This document shows, piece by piece, positions 9,089 through 17,343 of a DNA stretch of 64,000 nucleotides. The stretch is from Halopenitus malekzadehii (GTDB lineage Archaea; Halobacteriota; Halobacteria; Halobacteriales; Haloferacaceae): contig NZ_FNWU01000001.1 of NCBI RefSeq assembly GCF_900108505.1, positions 558,001 to 622,000 on the forward strand. The letters are read 5' to 3'. The translations under genes and the position numbers were made by a program. The notes under the pieces are model-generated. The model searched no databases and was not told the origin of the DNA. It was given only the letters and a program-made list of their open reading frames with translations. How positions within the stretch are numbered: position 1 is the first letter of the stretch; every line of letters begins with the position of its first letter.

Positions 9089-9568
9089 TCACAGGAGGTG
9101 CAGGTTCAGCAACCGGTAGAGCCCGGTGAGCCACGCGAGGATCCACAGGATCGTGTAGCCGAACACGCCGACGCGAAGTCGCGTTCGCCAGTGGCCCATG
9201 TCCTCGTGGAGATCGTCGATATCGATGTCCTGTTCGGGGTCCTGATAGAGGTCGGCGTTCCGCTTCGCCCGAAGGATGTGGACGATGCCGGTGAGCGCGA
9301 AGGTCAACAGCGCGTACGCCTGCACGCCGAAGAAGGCGTGCATGACCGCGGTACCCGACAATTGGTCGAACAGGCGGGGGATCATCCACCCGACCATCGG
9401 AACCGTGGTCAACACGAGCCCCACGCCGACGAACTTCAGGTGGTAGACGAGGAGGTCCCACGTGACGATCTCGGCGTCGATCATCACCCACGCGCCGTAC
9501 AGGAAACACGGGAGACTCGCCGTGACCGTGACGGCGACCGCGATCGCCACGAGTGACTCCTCGACCAT
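9089..9568 (-). CDS. Conserved haloarchaeal membrane protein beside the bc-type cluster
   Basis: 159-residue protein with four hydrophobic segments (roughly residues 8-28, 40-60, 75-97 and 133-155) and an acidic loop containing DPEQDIDIDDLHEDMGHW. Several His and aromatic residues sit near membrane boundaries (H43, H72, H93), but no recognised haem motif is seen. It starts at ATG 9568 and is divergent from the gene at 9747. Small membrane proteins of this type recur next to cytochrome bc genes in haloarchaea (recollection), so a role in assembly or electron transfer is possible; no function is assigned. Confidence 0.7.
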   Translation of the reverse strand: MVEESLVAIAVAVTVTASLPCFLYGAWVMIDAEIVTWDLLVYHLKFVGVGLVLTTVPMVGWMIPRLFDQLSGTAVMHAFFGVQAYALLTFALTGIVHILRAKRNADLYQDPEQDIDIDDLHEDMGHWRTRLRVGVFGYTILWILAWLTGLYRLLNLHLL

Positions 9569-9746
9569 ACCGGTCGTTCGACGTACGGCGCGTAAAGGTT
9601 CCCGATCCGCCGACGGCGACCGCGTCGCGATCGATCCCCATCGTTGCCGCGATCGGAATTGACGACGTGGGTCCCGTCCGTTTCGAGGGGATGATCGACG
9701 GCCGGGACGAAAGCGGTAACATCCCCGGCGACCGTACCGATCGACG

Positions 9747-10652
9747 ATGACGGAGCCTGCCGGTCCGATCGACGAGGGAGCTGACGAGAACTCGTCCGCG
9801 GACCCGGAGACCCACGCGGACGGGACGACCCTCCGTGAGGAGGTCGAACGGAAGTACGACTTCGACAACTTCGGGCCGGCGGATATGGCGAAGATGACCG
9901 TCGAGGAGTGGGAGGCGGCCTTCGACCCCGAGACGTGGATCACCGGTAGCGAACTGCTCGACCGCGTCGAGGCCGAACTCAAGAACCGGATCGCGAGCCG
10001 CGACGTCTTCGCGACCTTCGAACGGGACGTCGCGGACGGATCCGAACGCCTCGTCGTCTACTCCGATGAGGGCTACGCGGTCGTCTCCGAATCCGGCGAC
10101 GTGCGGGGGCGGGGGACGGTCCTTCGCGACCTCGAGCCGATCGTCGCGCTCTGCTCGATGGACGACTATGACGTTCCTGAGCCGCCGGCGAACTGGGCGC
10201 TTCCGGACCCCGAGGACGTCTCGGAGGGTTCGAACGAGCTCGGGAACCTGATGATGCAGGTCGTTGCGGGTGTCCAGTTAGTCGCCGGATTCGCCCTGTT
10301 CGGCGCGTGGATATTCGCCGGCGTCGAAACGCTCGTGGCGCCCGCACTGGGAGTTCTCTTTCTGCTCGGATCGCTGTTCTTCTTCTCGACGGTCGCGAAC
10401 GCCCGACTCTCGGACCGGTTCCGGTCGGCGGAGTACCGTGATCGACTCCGCGCGCTTCAAGCGGCGCGAACCCGACCCGACGTGCCGCCGGACGCCGACG
10501 AGGTGGCGGCCGGCGACCCCGGGACCGACGAGGCCGTGGTCGACGACGCGTCGGCCGGCGACGCGTCGGCCGGCGACTCGATGACCACGAGTGGAACCGC
10601 CGCCGATACGAACGGGAGCGACGCCGCCGATCCGGGCGAGAACGCCCGATGA
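9747..10652 (+). CDS. Conserved haloarchaeal protein with two membrane segments, bc cluster
   Basis: 301-residue protein. The first 160 residues are soluble and acidic, with a conserved-looking part MAKMTVEEWEAAFDPETW and an internal segment GSERLVVYSDEGYAVVSESG. Two adjacent hydrophobic helices follow (about 171-191 and 194-216), then a disordered acidic tail with two ASAGD repeats encoded by a 15-bp tandem duplication. It lies directly upstream of the halocyanin gene, on the same strand, in the respiratory cluster. I do not recognise a catalytic motif; it may be an accessory subunit. Confidence 0.68.
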   Translation: MTEPAGPIDEGADENSSADPETHADGTTLREEVERKYDFDNFGPADMAKMTVEEWEAAFDPETWITGSELLDRVEAELKNRIASRDVFATFERDVADGSERLVVYSDEGYAVVSESGDVRGRGTVLRDLEPIVALCSMDDYDVPEPPANWALPDPEDVSEGSNELGNLMMQVVAGVQLVAGFALFGAWIFAGVETLVAPALGVLFLLGSLFFFSTVANARLSDRFRSAEYRDRLRALQAARTRPDVPPDADEVAAGDPGTDEAVVDDASAGDASAGDSMTTSGTAADTNGSDAADPGENAR

Positions 10653-10695
10653 ACCGCCGGACACGCGCTCCAGCCGATCGACGATAGTCGGTGGG

Positions 10696-10701
10696 TTTAA
10701 G
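10696..10701 (+). promoter_or_regulatory. TATA-like box of the halocyanin/bc operon
   Basis: TTTAAG lies 27-32 nt before the ATG at 10728, the spacing expected for a leaderless haloarchaeal transcript. It would allow the halocyanin-cytochrome b genes to be transcribed separately from the gene ending at 10652. Confidence 0.45.
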
Positions 10702-10727
10702 CGCGCGCCGATCCGACTCGGATCCGT

Positions 10728-11357
10728 ATGAAACGGCGGGAGTTTATGCGTACGGCCGGCGGGTCAGCGGCCGCGGTCGCCGCCACGAGCGCGGCGGCCG
10801 GCACGGCCGCGGCCCAGGAGGTGCGACCCGTGTGGCCCTCCGAGGTCGAGGGGAACGTGAACAGCTACACGGACGCCCGCGGACAGGACGAGGTAACGAT
10901 CTCGGTCGGCGCGGGCGACGGCCTCGCGTTCGACCCCACGAAGGTCTGGGTCGACCCCGGAACCACGATCGTCTGGGAGTGGACGGGTAACGGTGGCGAC
11001 CACAACGTCCACGCGGTCAACGGTCCCGCCTCCTTCGAAACCGAGATTACCGGCGAGGAAGGGTTCACCTTCGAGTACGAAACCTCCGAGGAGGACGCCG
11101 GCATCACCCACTACCAGTGTGACCCACACGCCCAGGTCGGTATGCACGGTGGCCTCGCGGTCGGCGAGGACATCGAAACCGAGGAAGTCGGTGGAGCGAA
11201 CACGGGCTGGCCGGAGAACGTCCACGATATCGGCGTGCCGCTGCACGCACACTGGGTCGGGCTGATCACCGCTGTCGGCATCACGTTGACGTGTATCTTC
11301 ACGTTCTACGTGCTCAAGTACGGTGAGTCTGCACACACGGGACACGGTGACCGATAA
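10728..11357 (+). CDS. Membrane-anchored halocyanin (blue copper protein)
   Basis: 209-residue cupredoxin. The N-terminus MKRREFMRTAGG is a twin-arginine signal followed by an Ala-rich h-region to about residue 30. The plastocyanin-like domain (about 40-145) shows the type-1 copper ligands: a His in GGDHNVHAVN, then C131, H134 and M139 in YQCDPHAQVGMHGG. A single C-terminal membrane helix (about 176-197) should anchor it with the copper domain outside. Its gene overlaps the next one (TAATG) and precedes the split cytochrome b genes, so it is a plausible direct electron acceptor of this bc-type complex. No Rieske protein is encoded nearby. Confidence 0.9.
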   Translation: MKRREFMRTAGGSAAAVAATSAAAGTAAAQEVRPVWPSEVEGNVNSYTDARGQDEVTISVGAGDGLAFDPTKVWVDPGTTIVWEWTGNGGDHNVHAVNGPASFETEITGEEGFTFEYETSEEDAGITHYQCDPHAQVGMHGGLAVGEDIETEEVGGANTGWPENVHDIGVPLHAHWVGLITAVGITLTCIFTFYVLKYGESAHTGHGDR

Positions 11358-11749
11358 TGAGCTCGAGTGAATCCTCCTACGGCGACATTCACCGATACGA
11401 ACCGGCACGCGAGAGCACCGCGGCCGCGATCGCGATCGTCCTCTTGACGATCATCGAGGTCGTGTTCGTGTTCCTGTTCGTCTACGGGTTGATGTTCGGC
11501 TGGGCGACGACCGAAACTGGGAACATGTTCCTCGGTGCCCTGCTTGCGCTGGTGTTCATCGACCTCGCGTTCATCCTCGCGCTGTATCGAAAGGAGTTCC
11601 TCCCGGACGTGATGGTCGTCAAGAAGCGCCGGCGGAAGTGGGAGGACCTGTACGTGCGTGAGGAGGATATGGAGGGCGAATCCTTCGCGGACCCGGAGGA
11701 CGCCTGGGAAACGGTAAAACGCGCCGTCTACCCCTACTACAAGCGGTAA
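11357..11749 (+). CDS. Small conserved membrane protein of the bc operon
   Basis: 130-residue protein with two membrane helices (about 22-48 and 55-76) followed by a basic-acidic cytosolic tail with VVKKRRRKWEDLYVREEDMEGE. It begins inside the halocyanin stop (TAATG) and ends 9 bases before cytochrome b, so it is surely part of the operon. The family appears restricted to haloarchaea; the likely role is a structural or assembly subunit of the quinol-oxidising complex. No redox motif is seen. Confidence 0.75.
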   Translation: MSSSESSYGDIHRYEPARESTAAAIAIVLLTIIEVVFVFLFVYGLMFGWATTETGNMFLGALLALVFIDLAFILALYRKEFLPDVMVVKKRRRKWEDLYVREEDMEGESFADPEDAWETVKRAVYPYYKR

Positions 11750-11758
11750 ATACGAACA

Positions 11759-12568
11759 ATGAGCCTCGAAAAGAAAGACGAATTCGACCACGACGCCTGG
11801 CTCAAACGGAAGGACCTGACTGCGGTTGAGACGGTCTTTCTGACCACGTTGATCTGGATCGACAAACGGCTCCGGATCGTGGATTATCTGGAGCTGCTGG
11901 AGACGCTGTATTACCGGATCAACCTCCAGATGCCGAAGAGCCACACCGAGCAGTACGACCTCGACAACAAGTTCTGGTACTGGTACCCCCTCTACTCGCT
12001 GGGGTCATTGTCCGTCATCGCGTACCTCGTGGCCGCAGTCTCGGGCGCGCTGTTGGGCTTTTATTACTCCCCATCGACCGCCGGCGCCGCAGCGACCGGC
12101 GATCCGACGGCCGCGTGGCTATCCATCGAGATGATCATCAAGGACCTCCAGTTCGGGTTTATGCTGCGGTCGATCCACCGCTGGGCGGCGCAGTTCATGA
12201 TGGCGGCCGTCTTCCTCCACATGCTCCGGGTCTACTTCACCGGGGCGTATAAGGAACCGCGCGAGGGCAACTGGATCCTCGGCGTCATCCTCATCCTGTT
12301 GACGCTGCTGTTCGGATACTCCGGATACGTCCTCCCCTGGAAGCAGCTGTCCTTCTGGGCGGCACAGATCGGCGTCGAGATGGCGCTTGCGACCCCGATC
12401 GTCGGAGAGTGGGCGGCACAGCTTATGTTCGGCGGGTTCACCCTCGGACAGGCGACGCTCGTTCGGATGTACATACTGCACGTGTTCCTGTTGCCCTTCG
12501 TGGTAACGGCGCTCATCGCCTTGCACATCGGCATCGTGTGGGTACAAGGCATCGCGGAACCACACTAG
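11759..12568 (+). CDS. petB: Cytochrome b, N-terminal (b6-like) subunit
   Basis: 269-residue haem-b subunit equivalent to cytochrome b6. Four helices follow an unusually long charged N-terminus of about 75 residues. Two His pairs for the two b haems are visible: IHRW and FLHML in one helix region, and ILHVFLL and ALHIGIVW in the other. The Q-site segment GYSGYVLPWKQLSFWA is conserved. It transfers electrons from menaquinol across the membrane. It is followed after 9 bases by the subunit-IV-like gene, as in split b6f-type complexes. Confidence 0.92.
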   Translation: MSLEKKDEFDHDAWLKRKDLTAVETVFLTTLIWIDKRLRIVDYLELLETLYYRINLQMPKSHTEQYDLDNKFWYWYPLYSLGSLSVIAYLVAAVSGALLGFYYSPSTAGAAATGDPTAAWLSIEMIIKDLQFGFMLRSIHRWAAQFMMAAVFLHMLRVYFTGAYKEPREGNWILGVILILLTLLFGYSGYVLPWKQLSFWAAQIGVEMALATPIVGEWAAQLMFGGFTLGQATLVRMYILHVFLLPFVVTALIALHIGIVWVQGIAEPH

Positions 12569-12577
12569 TCCAGACCA

Positions 12578-13399
12578 ATGACCACCCAGCACACATCCAC
12601 AGACCGAACCGACAACACCGATCGCGAACCGATGACCGACGGCGGCACCGACGATGCGGCACGAACCGACGGCGGCCCGCCGGCGACGATTCCGCCGGAC
12701 GACGAGACGCCGACGTGGAGCGAGCGGAAGGAACGGAGTCAGGGCCTCTCACGGCTGACCTACGAGTACTTCGAGCGGGCCCGCCGTGAGGATCAGGATC
12801 TCCGACAGGAGTCGACGTACGTCGAACGCGACGTGCTCGGGTTCCCGGCCTGGCCCCACGAAACGATCCGCAACCTGGCCATCACCAGCTTCTTCGTCGG
12901 GATCATCATCCTCATCTCGGCGACGATCCCGATGTACTTCGAGAACCCGGCCAACCCCAGTTCGACGCCGTCGATCATCCTCCCGGACTGGTACCTCTAC
13001 TGGTCGTTCGGCCTGCTGAAGCTCAACCCGATCAATCCGGAACTGTCGGTTCTGGGCGGCAACCTCGTGGTCTCCCACGAGTTCTACGGCGTGCTCGCAC
13101 ACGGCCTCATCATCGGGGTCGTCGCGCTCGTGCCGTTCCTCAACAAGGGGAACGCACGTCGCCCGGTCGAGCAGCCGTTCTGGTCCGCCGTCGGCGTGAT
13201 GGGTGTCCTGTTGTCCATCACGCTGGCCGCGCTGGCCATTCAGAACTTCTTCCCGTTCGAGCTCGAGCTGCTGTTCAGTATGTCGTTCATCCTGCCGGTG
13301 CTCGGGGGCGCGATCACCTACGCCGTCCTAAAGACGATGCGCGAGGGCTATATGTACGACCTGAACAAGCGGTACTACCGACTTCGGCCGCCGAAGTAA
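12578..13399 (+). CDS. petD: Cytochrome b C-terminal (subunit IV-like) subunit
   Basis: 273-residue protein matching the C-terminal half of cytochrome b. An acidic 100-residue N-terminal region precedes FPAWPHETIRN, the quinone-site-like ILPDWYLYWSFGLLKL (PDWY in place of PEWY) and three to four membrane helices. With petB it makes up the complete cytochrome b. The PDWY motif lies at the quinol-oxidation site in this family. It ends in a basic tail with TYAVLKTMREG. Operon position and spacing support co-assembly. Confidence 0.9.
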   Translation: MTTQHTSTDRTDNTDREPMTDGGTDDAARTDGGPPATIPPDDETPTWSERKERSQGLSRLTYEYFERARREDQDLRQESTYVERDVLGFPAWPHETIRNLAITSFFVGIIILISATIPMYFENPANPSSTPSIILPDWYLYWSFGLLKLNPINPELSVLGGNLVVSHEFYGVLAHGLIIGVVALVPFLNKGNARRPVEQPFWSAVGVMGVLLSITLAALAIQNFFPFELELLFSMSFILPVLGGAITYAVLKTMREGYMYDLNKRYYRLRPPK

Positions 13400-13510
13400 C
13401 TCGGCGAACGCGCCGGCGCGTGGTGACAGTTTCCGAACCGGTCCCACCGGATCCGAACCACCAACGGTGGCGGAGACCCGCCGTATCCGCACCCATCATC
13501 GATGATTGCT

Positions 13511-14014
13511 ATGACTCACGAACCCGCCGACGCGTCCGACGCCGGTCCACACGGCGATCGATACCGGACGGATGGCGGTGGTATCGACGACGAACGGCCC
13601 GATAGCGGCCGGAACGTGGATTCCACGGGCGACGCCGTCCCGAAAGCCGATCGAGAGGCGAACGCGGGCGCCGAACCGACCGGACCGACGGAGGGTCCCG
13701 GCGGCCGCGAGGTCGTCGTCCCGTTACGACTATACAAAACGGTCATCGTGTTCTCGACGCTGATCGCGATCGTTACGTTCGTCGGCGGGTTCGTCCTCAT
13801 CGACGCCGCGACCTTACAGGTGAGTCTGCTCCGATCGACGGTCGCGGGCGTCCTCGAAGGTCTCGGGATCACGCCGAATGCAGACGTACTCACCGTGGTC
13901 TTGGCGCTTGCCGGGTTGGCGTCGATCGTGTTCGGCTCGACCGTCTACGTCTATGGAACCCGGTTCCGGGCGCAGGGAATGGGAAAGTCTCAAGAGGACT
14001 CCGACGAAGGATGA
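13511..14014 (+). CDS. Small conserved membrane protein, bc cluster
   Basis: About 167 residues (an alternative ATG lies 9 bases upstream at 13502). The first 75 residues are hydrophilic and disordered. Two hydrophobic helices (about 78-100 and 120-148 of this start) follow, ending in YGTRFRAQGMGKSQ. The next gene starts 4 bases after the stop. I recognise it only as a haloarchaeal companion of cytochrome bc genes, without a known function. Confidence 0.65.
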   Translation: MTHEPADASDAGPHGDRYRTDGGGIDDERPDSGRNVDSTGDAVPKADREANAGAEPTGPTEGPGGREVVVPLRLYKTVIVFSTLIAIVTFVGGFVLIDAATLQVSLLRSTVAGVLEGLGITPNADVLTVVLALAGLASIVFGSTVYVYGTRFRAQGMGKSQEDSDEG

Positions 14015-14018
14015 ACCA

Positions 14019-14288
14019 ATGGCCGACGAGTTCATCAAAGGACTGGCTCTGTCGATGGTCGGCGCCCTCGGGTGGTTCATTTTCGGCGGCTGGTATCGAA
14101 CCCCCGGCTACTACGTCATCGAACAGTTGACCGCGGCAGCACCCGAACCGAGCAACGTCTATCACGCGGTCGGCATCTTTGCCGGCGACGTCTCCTACTG
14201 GTTGATGCTGCTTGGCCCCTTCGTGTACTGGGTCGTGATCCCCGCATTGCGGGAGCTCGGTCGAAGCGCCACCGCATCAGCCAACTGA
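14019..14288 (+). CDS. Small conserved membrane protein closing the bc cluster
   Basis: 89 residues with two membrane helices (about 5-25 and 55-78) separated by a loop containing WYRTPGYYVIEQLTAAAPEPSN. It starts 4 bases after the preceding gene and is the last plus-strand gene of the respiratory cluster. It has no haem or metal motif. It probably packs against the cytochrome b subunits or aids their assembly; this is inference from position only. Confidence 0.65.
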   Translation: MADEFIKGLALSMVGALGWFIFGGWYRTPGYYVIEQLTAAAPEPSNVYHAVGIFAGDVSYWLMLLGPFVYWVVIPALRELGRSATASAN

Positions 14289-14661
14289 CGCATCTGCGCC
14301 CTCGTTTTCGCTGGATCGATACGTCGATCCGCTCGTCCGTACCGAGAGCGATGATGCCGTCGGGTGCAGACCGGAGACGTCGGACCGCCAGCCAGGGCTG
14401 GACGCGTGACGATCGTGTGCACCCTTCTGGTTCCGGGACTCACGAACCGAGAGCGGGTCCGATCGAGGGACCGGGAATGTCGGCGTTGTGGTTCGATCGT
14501 TCCCGAACCGGGACGGGGACGCAGAAAGCGACTGGAGACGACACGTTCTCCCGGCGGTGGGAGGGAGGGACGGCCGTGAGCGATCGATCGGGACGGCACG
14601 GCGGCCGGGTAACTCGGTTAAACGAGCGACCGAGATGGGTTAAACGAGCGACCGATACGGC
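14289..14661. other. Intergenic region between convergent genes, no gene seen
   Basis: 373 bases between the end of the bc cluster and a minus-strand membrane protein gene. Short frames on both strands are Arg/Ser-rich shadows without family features. The only structure I see is an 18-bp direct repeat at its right end (listed separately). Confidence 0.6.
14616..14655. repeat. 18-bp direct repeat, 22-bp period
   Basis: The 18-mer that begins GGTTAAACGAG and ends GACCGA occurs at 14616-14633 and again, exactly, at 14638-14655, separated by 4 bases. It lies just past the 3' end of the minus-strand gene at 14662. It may be a local slippage duplication or a protein-binding pair; no stem-loop is formed. 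Confidence 0.85.
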
Positions 14662-15102
14662 TCAGGCGAGGAGCCCGGACCAGAACGTCGCATTGAGCGC
14701 GACCAGCGAGTAATACAGCGCAAAGACGATGACGATCGGAACGATCGCGATCGAACTCTTCGGCCGTTCGATCTCGAGTTCGTTACGCGCCTCGACGTTA
14801 CGTGCCTCGAACTCGAAGGCGTCGGTGAGAAGCACCGTCGCAGCAACCATCGAGATGATCGCGCCGCCGGTCGGCTGGACGAGGGTAAACAGGAAGCTCA
14901 CCAACACGAGGCCGATCGTCGTGAAGACGTGTGGGAAATACCGGTCGACGCTGTCGCCGTCGGCCGCCTGTTCGACGTGTTTGGTGTGCGCTCGACGGCG
15001 CGTCGCGACGTTGGCCAGTGACAACACGAGGATGGCGAACGGAAGCGCCGGTCCCACGACGGCGAGCCAGTCCAGGGGAACGAGGAACTGCAGTGGGTCC
15101 AT
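14662..15102 (-). CDS. Conserved haloarchaeal membrane protein
   Basis: 146-residue protein with four membrane segments (about 8-30, 57-73, 77-93 and 117-137) and a charged loop RRRAHTKHVEQAADGDSVDRYFPHV. ATG at 15102 (MDPLQFLV) is preferred over 15120. It converges on the bc cluster and resembles the other small membrane proteins around it in style, but has no identifiable catalytic motif. Confidence 0.65.
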   Translation of the reverse strand: MDPLQFLVPLDWLAVVGPALPFAILVLSLANVATRRRAHTKHVEQAADGDSVDRYFPHVFTTIGLVLVSFLFTLVQPTGGAIISMVAATVLLTDAFEFEARNVEARNELEIERPKSSIAIVPIVIVFALYYSLVALNATFWSGLLA

Positions 15103-15210
15103 ACACGTACCTGGGAACACGACTCATTAGAGTTTTTCCAATCGGGCGCGGTTTCGACGTCGTTTCGAGGCCGAGGAGCCGGTGGGTTCGACGTCACGTC
15201 GGGGTCGGCG

Positions 15211-15993
15211 TCACTTCGGGGCCGACGATCGACGGTGAAGTGGTGACACGACCGACGCGTGGTCGACGACCGAGATCTCGATCGGCGCGTGTGCCGGAAC
15301 GGGCCCCCGGTCGATCCCGTCGACGACGATCGAGACAGGTTCATCGTCGCGTTCAACGGAGAGCGTCACCGAGCCGGGAAGGACCACGGTGTCTGTGTGG
15401 GTGGTAAACGGCGCGATCGGAACGACGACCAGACCGGTGCCCGGGCGCACGACCGGGCCGCCGGCAGCGCGAGCGTATCCGGTACTCCCAGCCGGCGTCG
15501 CGACCGTGACGGCGTCCGCACGAAACGTTTGCAGCGTTTCGCCGCCGTGTGTGACCCCGTACTCGGAGATCCGTGCCGGTTCACTCGTGAGGAGGGTGAC
15601 GTCCAGCAGGGCCAGGTCGCGCCGGTCGCCGTCCACCGTCACCGCGACGATCGGATGATCGATGACGCGCGAGCGGTCGATGTGGGCAGGGTGGTCGGCG
15701 TCGGACGAGGTATCGACGGGCGACGGTCGATCGGTTTCGGGTGCGGAGAGAAGGGCCTGAATCGCCACCTCGGCGTCCTCGAACGCGACGGCATAGTACG
15801 CGTCGGGGACACCGACGACGAGTATGGGGACCGTCGAGTCCCCCCGGGCGGCGTCCCGAAAGGCGTCCTCGCCGACGGCGACGACGAGGTCGGCCGCGGC
15901 GGGTTCGACGACCGATCCGCCGAGCCGGCGGACGGTTTCAGGCAACCCCCGATCCGCCCCGACGATCGCCACCTCTCGACCCGTTCGGCTCAT
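15211..15993 (-). CDS. NAD-kinase-fold protein with a degenerate GGDG motif
   Basis: 260-residue protein of the ATP-NAD kinase fold. The C-terminal beta-sandwich half is clear: FRADAVTVATPAGSTGYARAAGGPVV (the GSTxY substrate motif in pieces), VVPIAPFTTHTDTVVLP and IVVDGIDRGPVP. In the N-terminal half, however, the catalytic GGDGT loop is replaced by VGEDAF (about residues 40-45, in LVVAVGEDAFRDAA). ATG at 15993 is chosen because upstream frame sequence is unrelated. Genuine NADKs need the GGDG Asp, so this paralogue may be inactive, regulatory or altered in substrate. A normal NADK is presumably elsewhere in the genome. Confidence 0.78.
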   Translation of the reverse strand: MSRTGREVAIVGADRGLPETVRRLGGSVVEPAAADLVVAVGEDAFRDAARGDSTVPILVVGVPDAYYAVAFEDAEVAIQALLSAPETDRPSPVDTSSDADHPAHIDRSRVIDHPIVAVTVDGDRRDLALLDVTLLTSEPARISEYGVTHGGETLQTFRADAVTVATPAGSTGYARAAGGPVVRPGTGLVVVPIAPFTTHTDTVVLPGSVTLSVERDDEPVSIVVDGIDRGPVPAHAPIEISVVDHASVVSPLHRRSSAPK

Positions 15994-16129
15994 ACCACCG
16001 GTTGGGAGAGGCGGCGGCAAAAACCCCCCGACACGGTCGGGCGGCTCGACGTGCTTGCGGGGAGGGAGCGCCGGCAGCCCCGTCCGGGATACGATCGCTT
16101 TTCCCGGTCGCGGCAAACCGTGTGTTCGA

Positions 16130-16585
16130 ATGTCGACGCTGTATTTCGAGGACCTCGAGAACGGGGCCGAACGCGATCTGGGAACGTACACGGTCCCCCG
16201 ATCGGAGATGGTCGAGTTCGCACGGCAGTACGACCCACAGCCGATTCACGTCGACGAGGCCGTCGCCGAGGAGACGATCTACGACGGGCTGATCGCCAGC
16301 GGCTGGTACACTGCCGGCGTCTGTATGCGACTGCTCGTCGACGGGTTCCTGAACGAGACCGCGAGCATCGGGTCGTTCGGACTCGAGGAGCTCCGCTGGC
16401 GAACGCCCGTCCGCGCCGGCGACACGATCCACGCGTACCACCGGATCGTCGAGAAGACCCCCTCGAGCTCGCGGGACGATCGCGGCTACATCGAGAACGA
16501 GGTCCGGGCGGAAAACGACGACGGCGAGGAGATCGTCTTCTGGCAGGCAACGAACATCTTCGCGCGGAAACCGTCGGACGACTAG
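16130..16585 (+). CDS. MaoC-like (R)-hydratase/dehydratase
   Basis: 151-residue single hot-dog domain. The hydratase motif is YDPQPIHVDEAVA (Asp and His of the MaoC active site), followed by GLIASGWYTAGVCMRL and a C-terminal sheet ending FWQATNIFARK. Such proteins hydrate or dehydrate enoyl-CoA or related thioesters in fatty acid, polyhydroxyalkanoate or mesaconyl-CoA type pathways; the substrate cannot be inferred. It is a monocistronic gene with its ATG (16130) shortly after a short AT-containing leader, divergent from the NADK-like gene. Confidence 0.85.
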   Translation: MSTLYFEDLENGAERDLGTYTVPRSEMVEFARQYDPQPIHVDEAVAEETIYDGLIASGWYTAGVCMRLLVDGFLNETASIGSFGLEELRWRTPVRAGDTIHAYHRIVEKTPSSSRDDRGYIENEVRAENDDGEEIVFWQATNIFARKPSDD

Positions 16586-16620
16586 CGGCGATCCGACCGA
16601 CGGCGGTCGACCCGTGTCCG

Positions 16621-17208
16621 TCAGTACGTATACGAATAGACGTGGTTCAACAGGAGGTACGTGATGACTCCAAGCACCAGCGAGAGGAGCCACGATCCGG
16701 CGGCGATCCGACCGACGCGGGCGTGTGGGGTCTCGCTGCGGAGCTCACGCTCGGAGTGTGTGAGCCCCAACACGATGGCGTAGAGGACGATCGGAACCGC
16801 GAGTATCGATAGCAGGATATGGACCGCAAGCATCACGAAGTAGGCATAGGTAACGAGCTCGGGGCCCTCGAAATGCTTCGTGCCGCCGCCGGCGACCCGG
16901 GGGACGTAGATCCCGAGGAACGTCACGATCAGGACGAAGGAGGTCCCCATCGCCGCTCGGTGTTTCTCGACGTCGCCGGTTCGGATGAAGTACCACCCGA
17001 GCGCCAGCGTCACGATCGTGACCGAGTTCACCACGGCGATCGCGTGGGTGAGGAGGTCGATCGTCGACCGTGAGAGGTCCGGGAACAGTGCCTGAAACGA
17101 CGGGACGAGAAAGACTCCGAGGACGACGCCGTACCCGACGACGGAGAGGATCCCGGTGAGGGCTGCCGGGTGGCGCTTCGCCCACTGACGGAGACCGTCG
17201 GCTACCAT
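16621..17208 (-). CDS. DUF420 membrane protein (CtaM/YozB-like)
   Basis: 195-residue protein with five membrane segments (about 17-38, 50-73, 88-107, 122-146 and 170-189). The central WYFIRTGDVEKHRAAMGTSF and the loop GGGTKHFEGP match the DUF420 family, whose bacterial members YozB/CtaM support haem-copper oxidase maturation. In haloarchaea the gene is often near respiratory genes, and here it is within 2.5 kb of the bc cluster. ATG 17208 is chosen over GTG 17226. A role in terminal oxidase assembly is an inference from the family. Confidence 0.8.
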   Translation of the reverse strand: MVADGLRQWAKRHPAALTGILSVVGYGVVLGVFLVPSFQALFPDLSRSTIDLLTHAIAVVNSVTIVTLALGWYFIRTGDVEKHRAAMGTSFVLIVTFLGIYVPRVAGGGTKHFEGPELVTYAYFVMLAVHILLSILAVPIVLYAIVLGLTHSERELRSETPHARVGRIAAGSWLLSLVLGVITYLLLNHVYSYTY

Positions 17209-17343
17209 ACGTGGTGGTTGGGACACGCGCGTAATGCGTCCTTTGGTTCCCAGCTCGCGGGGGATTTGGTTCCCGGCCGGTGGGAGGGGTCGTCGACGTC
17301 GAGGATTCGCGCGCGTGAGTTGTGTCCGCCGTTCGCGTCCGGA

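Noticed and set aside
15259-16812. 517-residue plus-strand frame opposite the NADK-like gene
   Set aside because: Basic, Arg/Asp-rich low-quality composition, while the minus-strand gene has NADK motifs and the MaoC gene occupies another frame.
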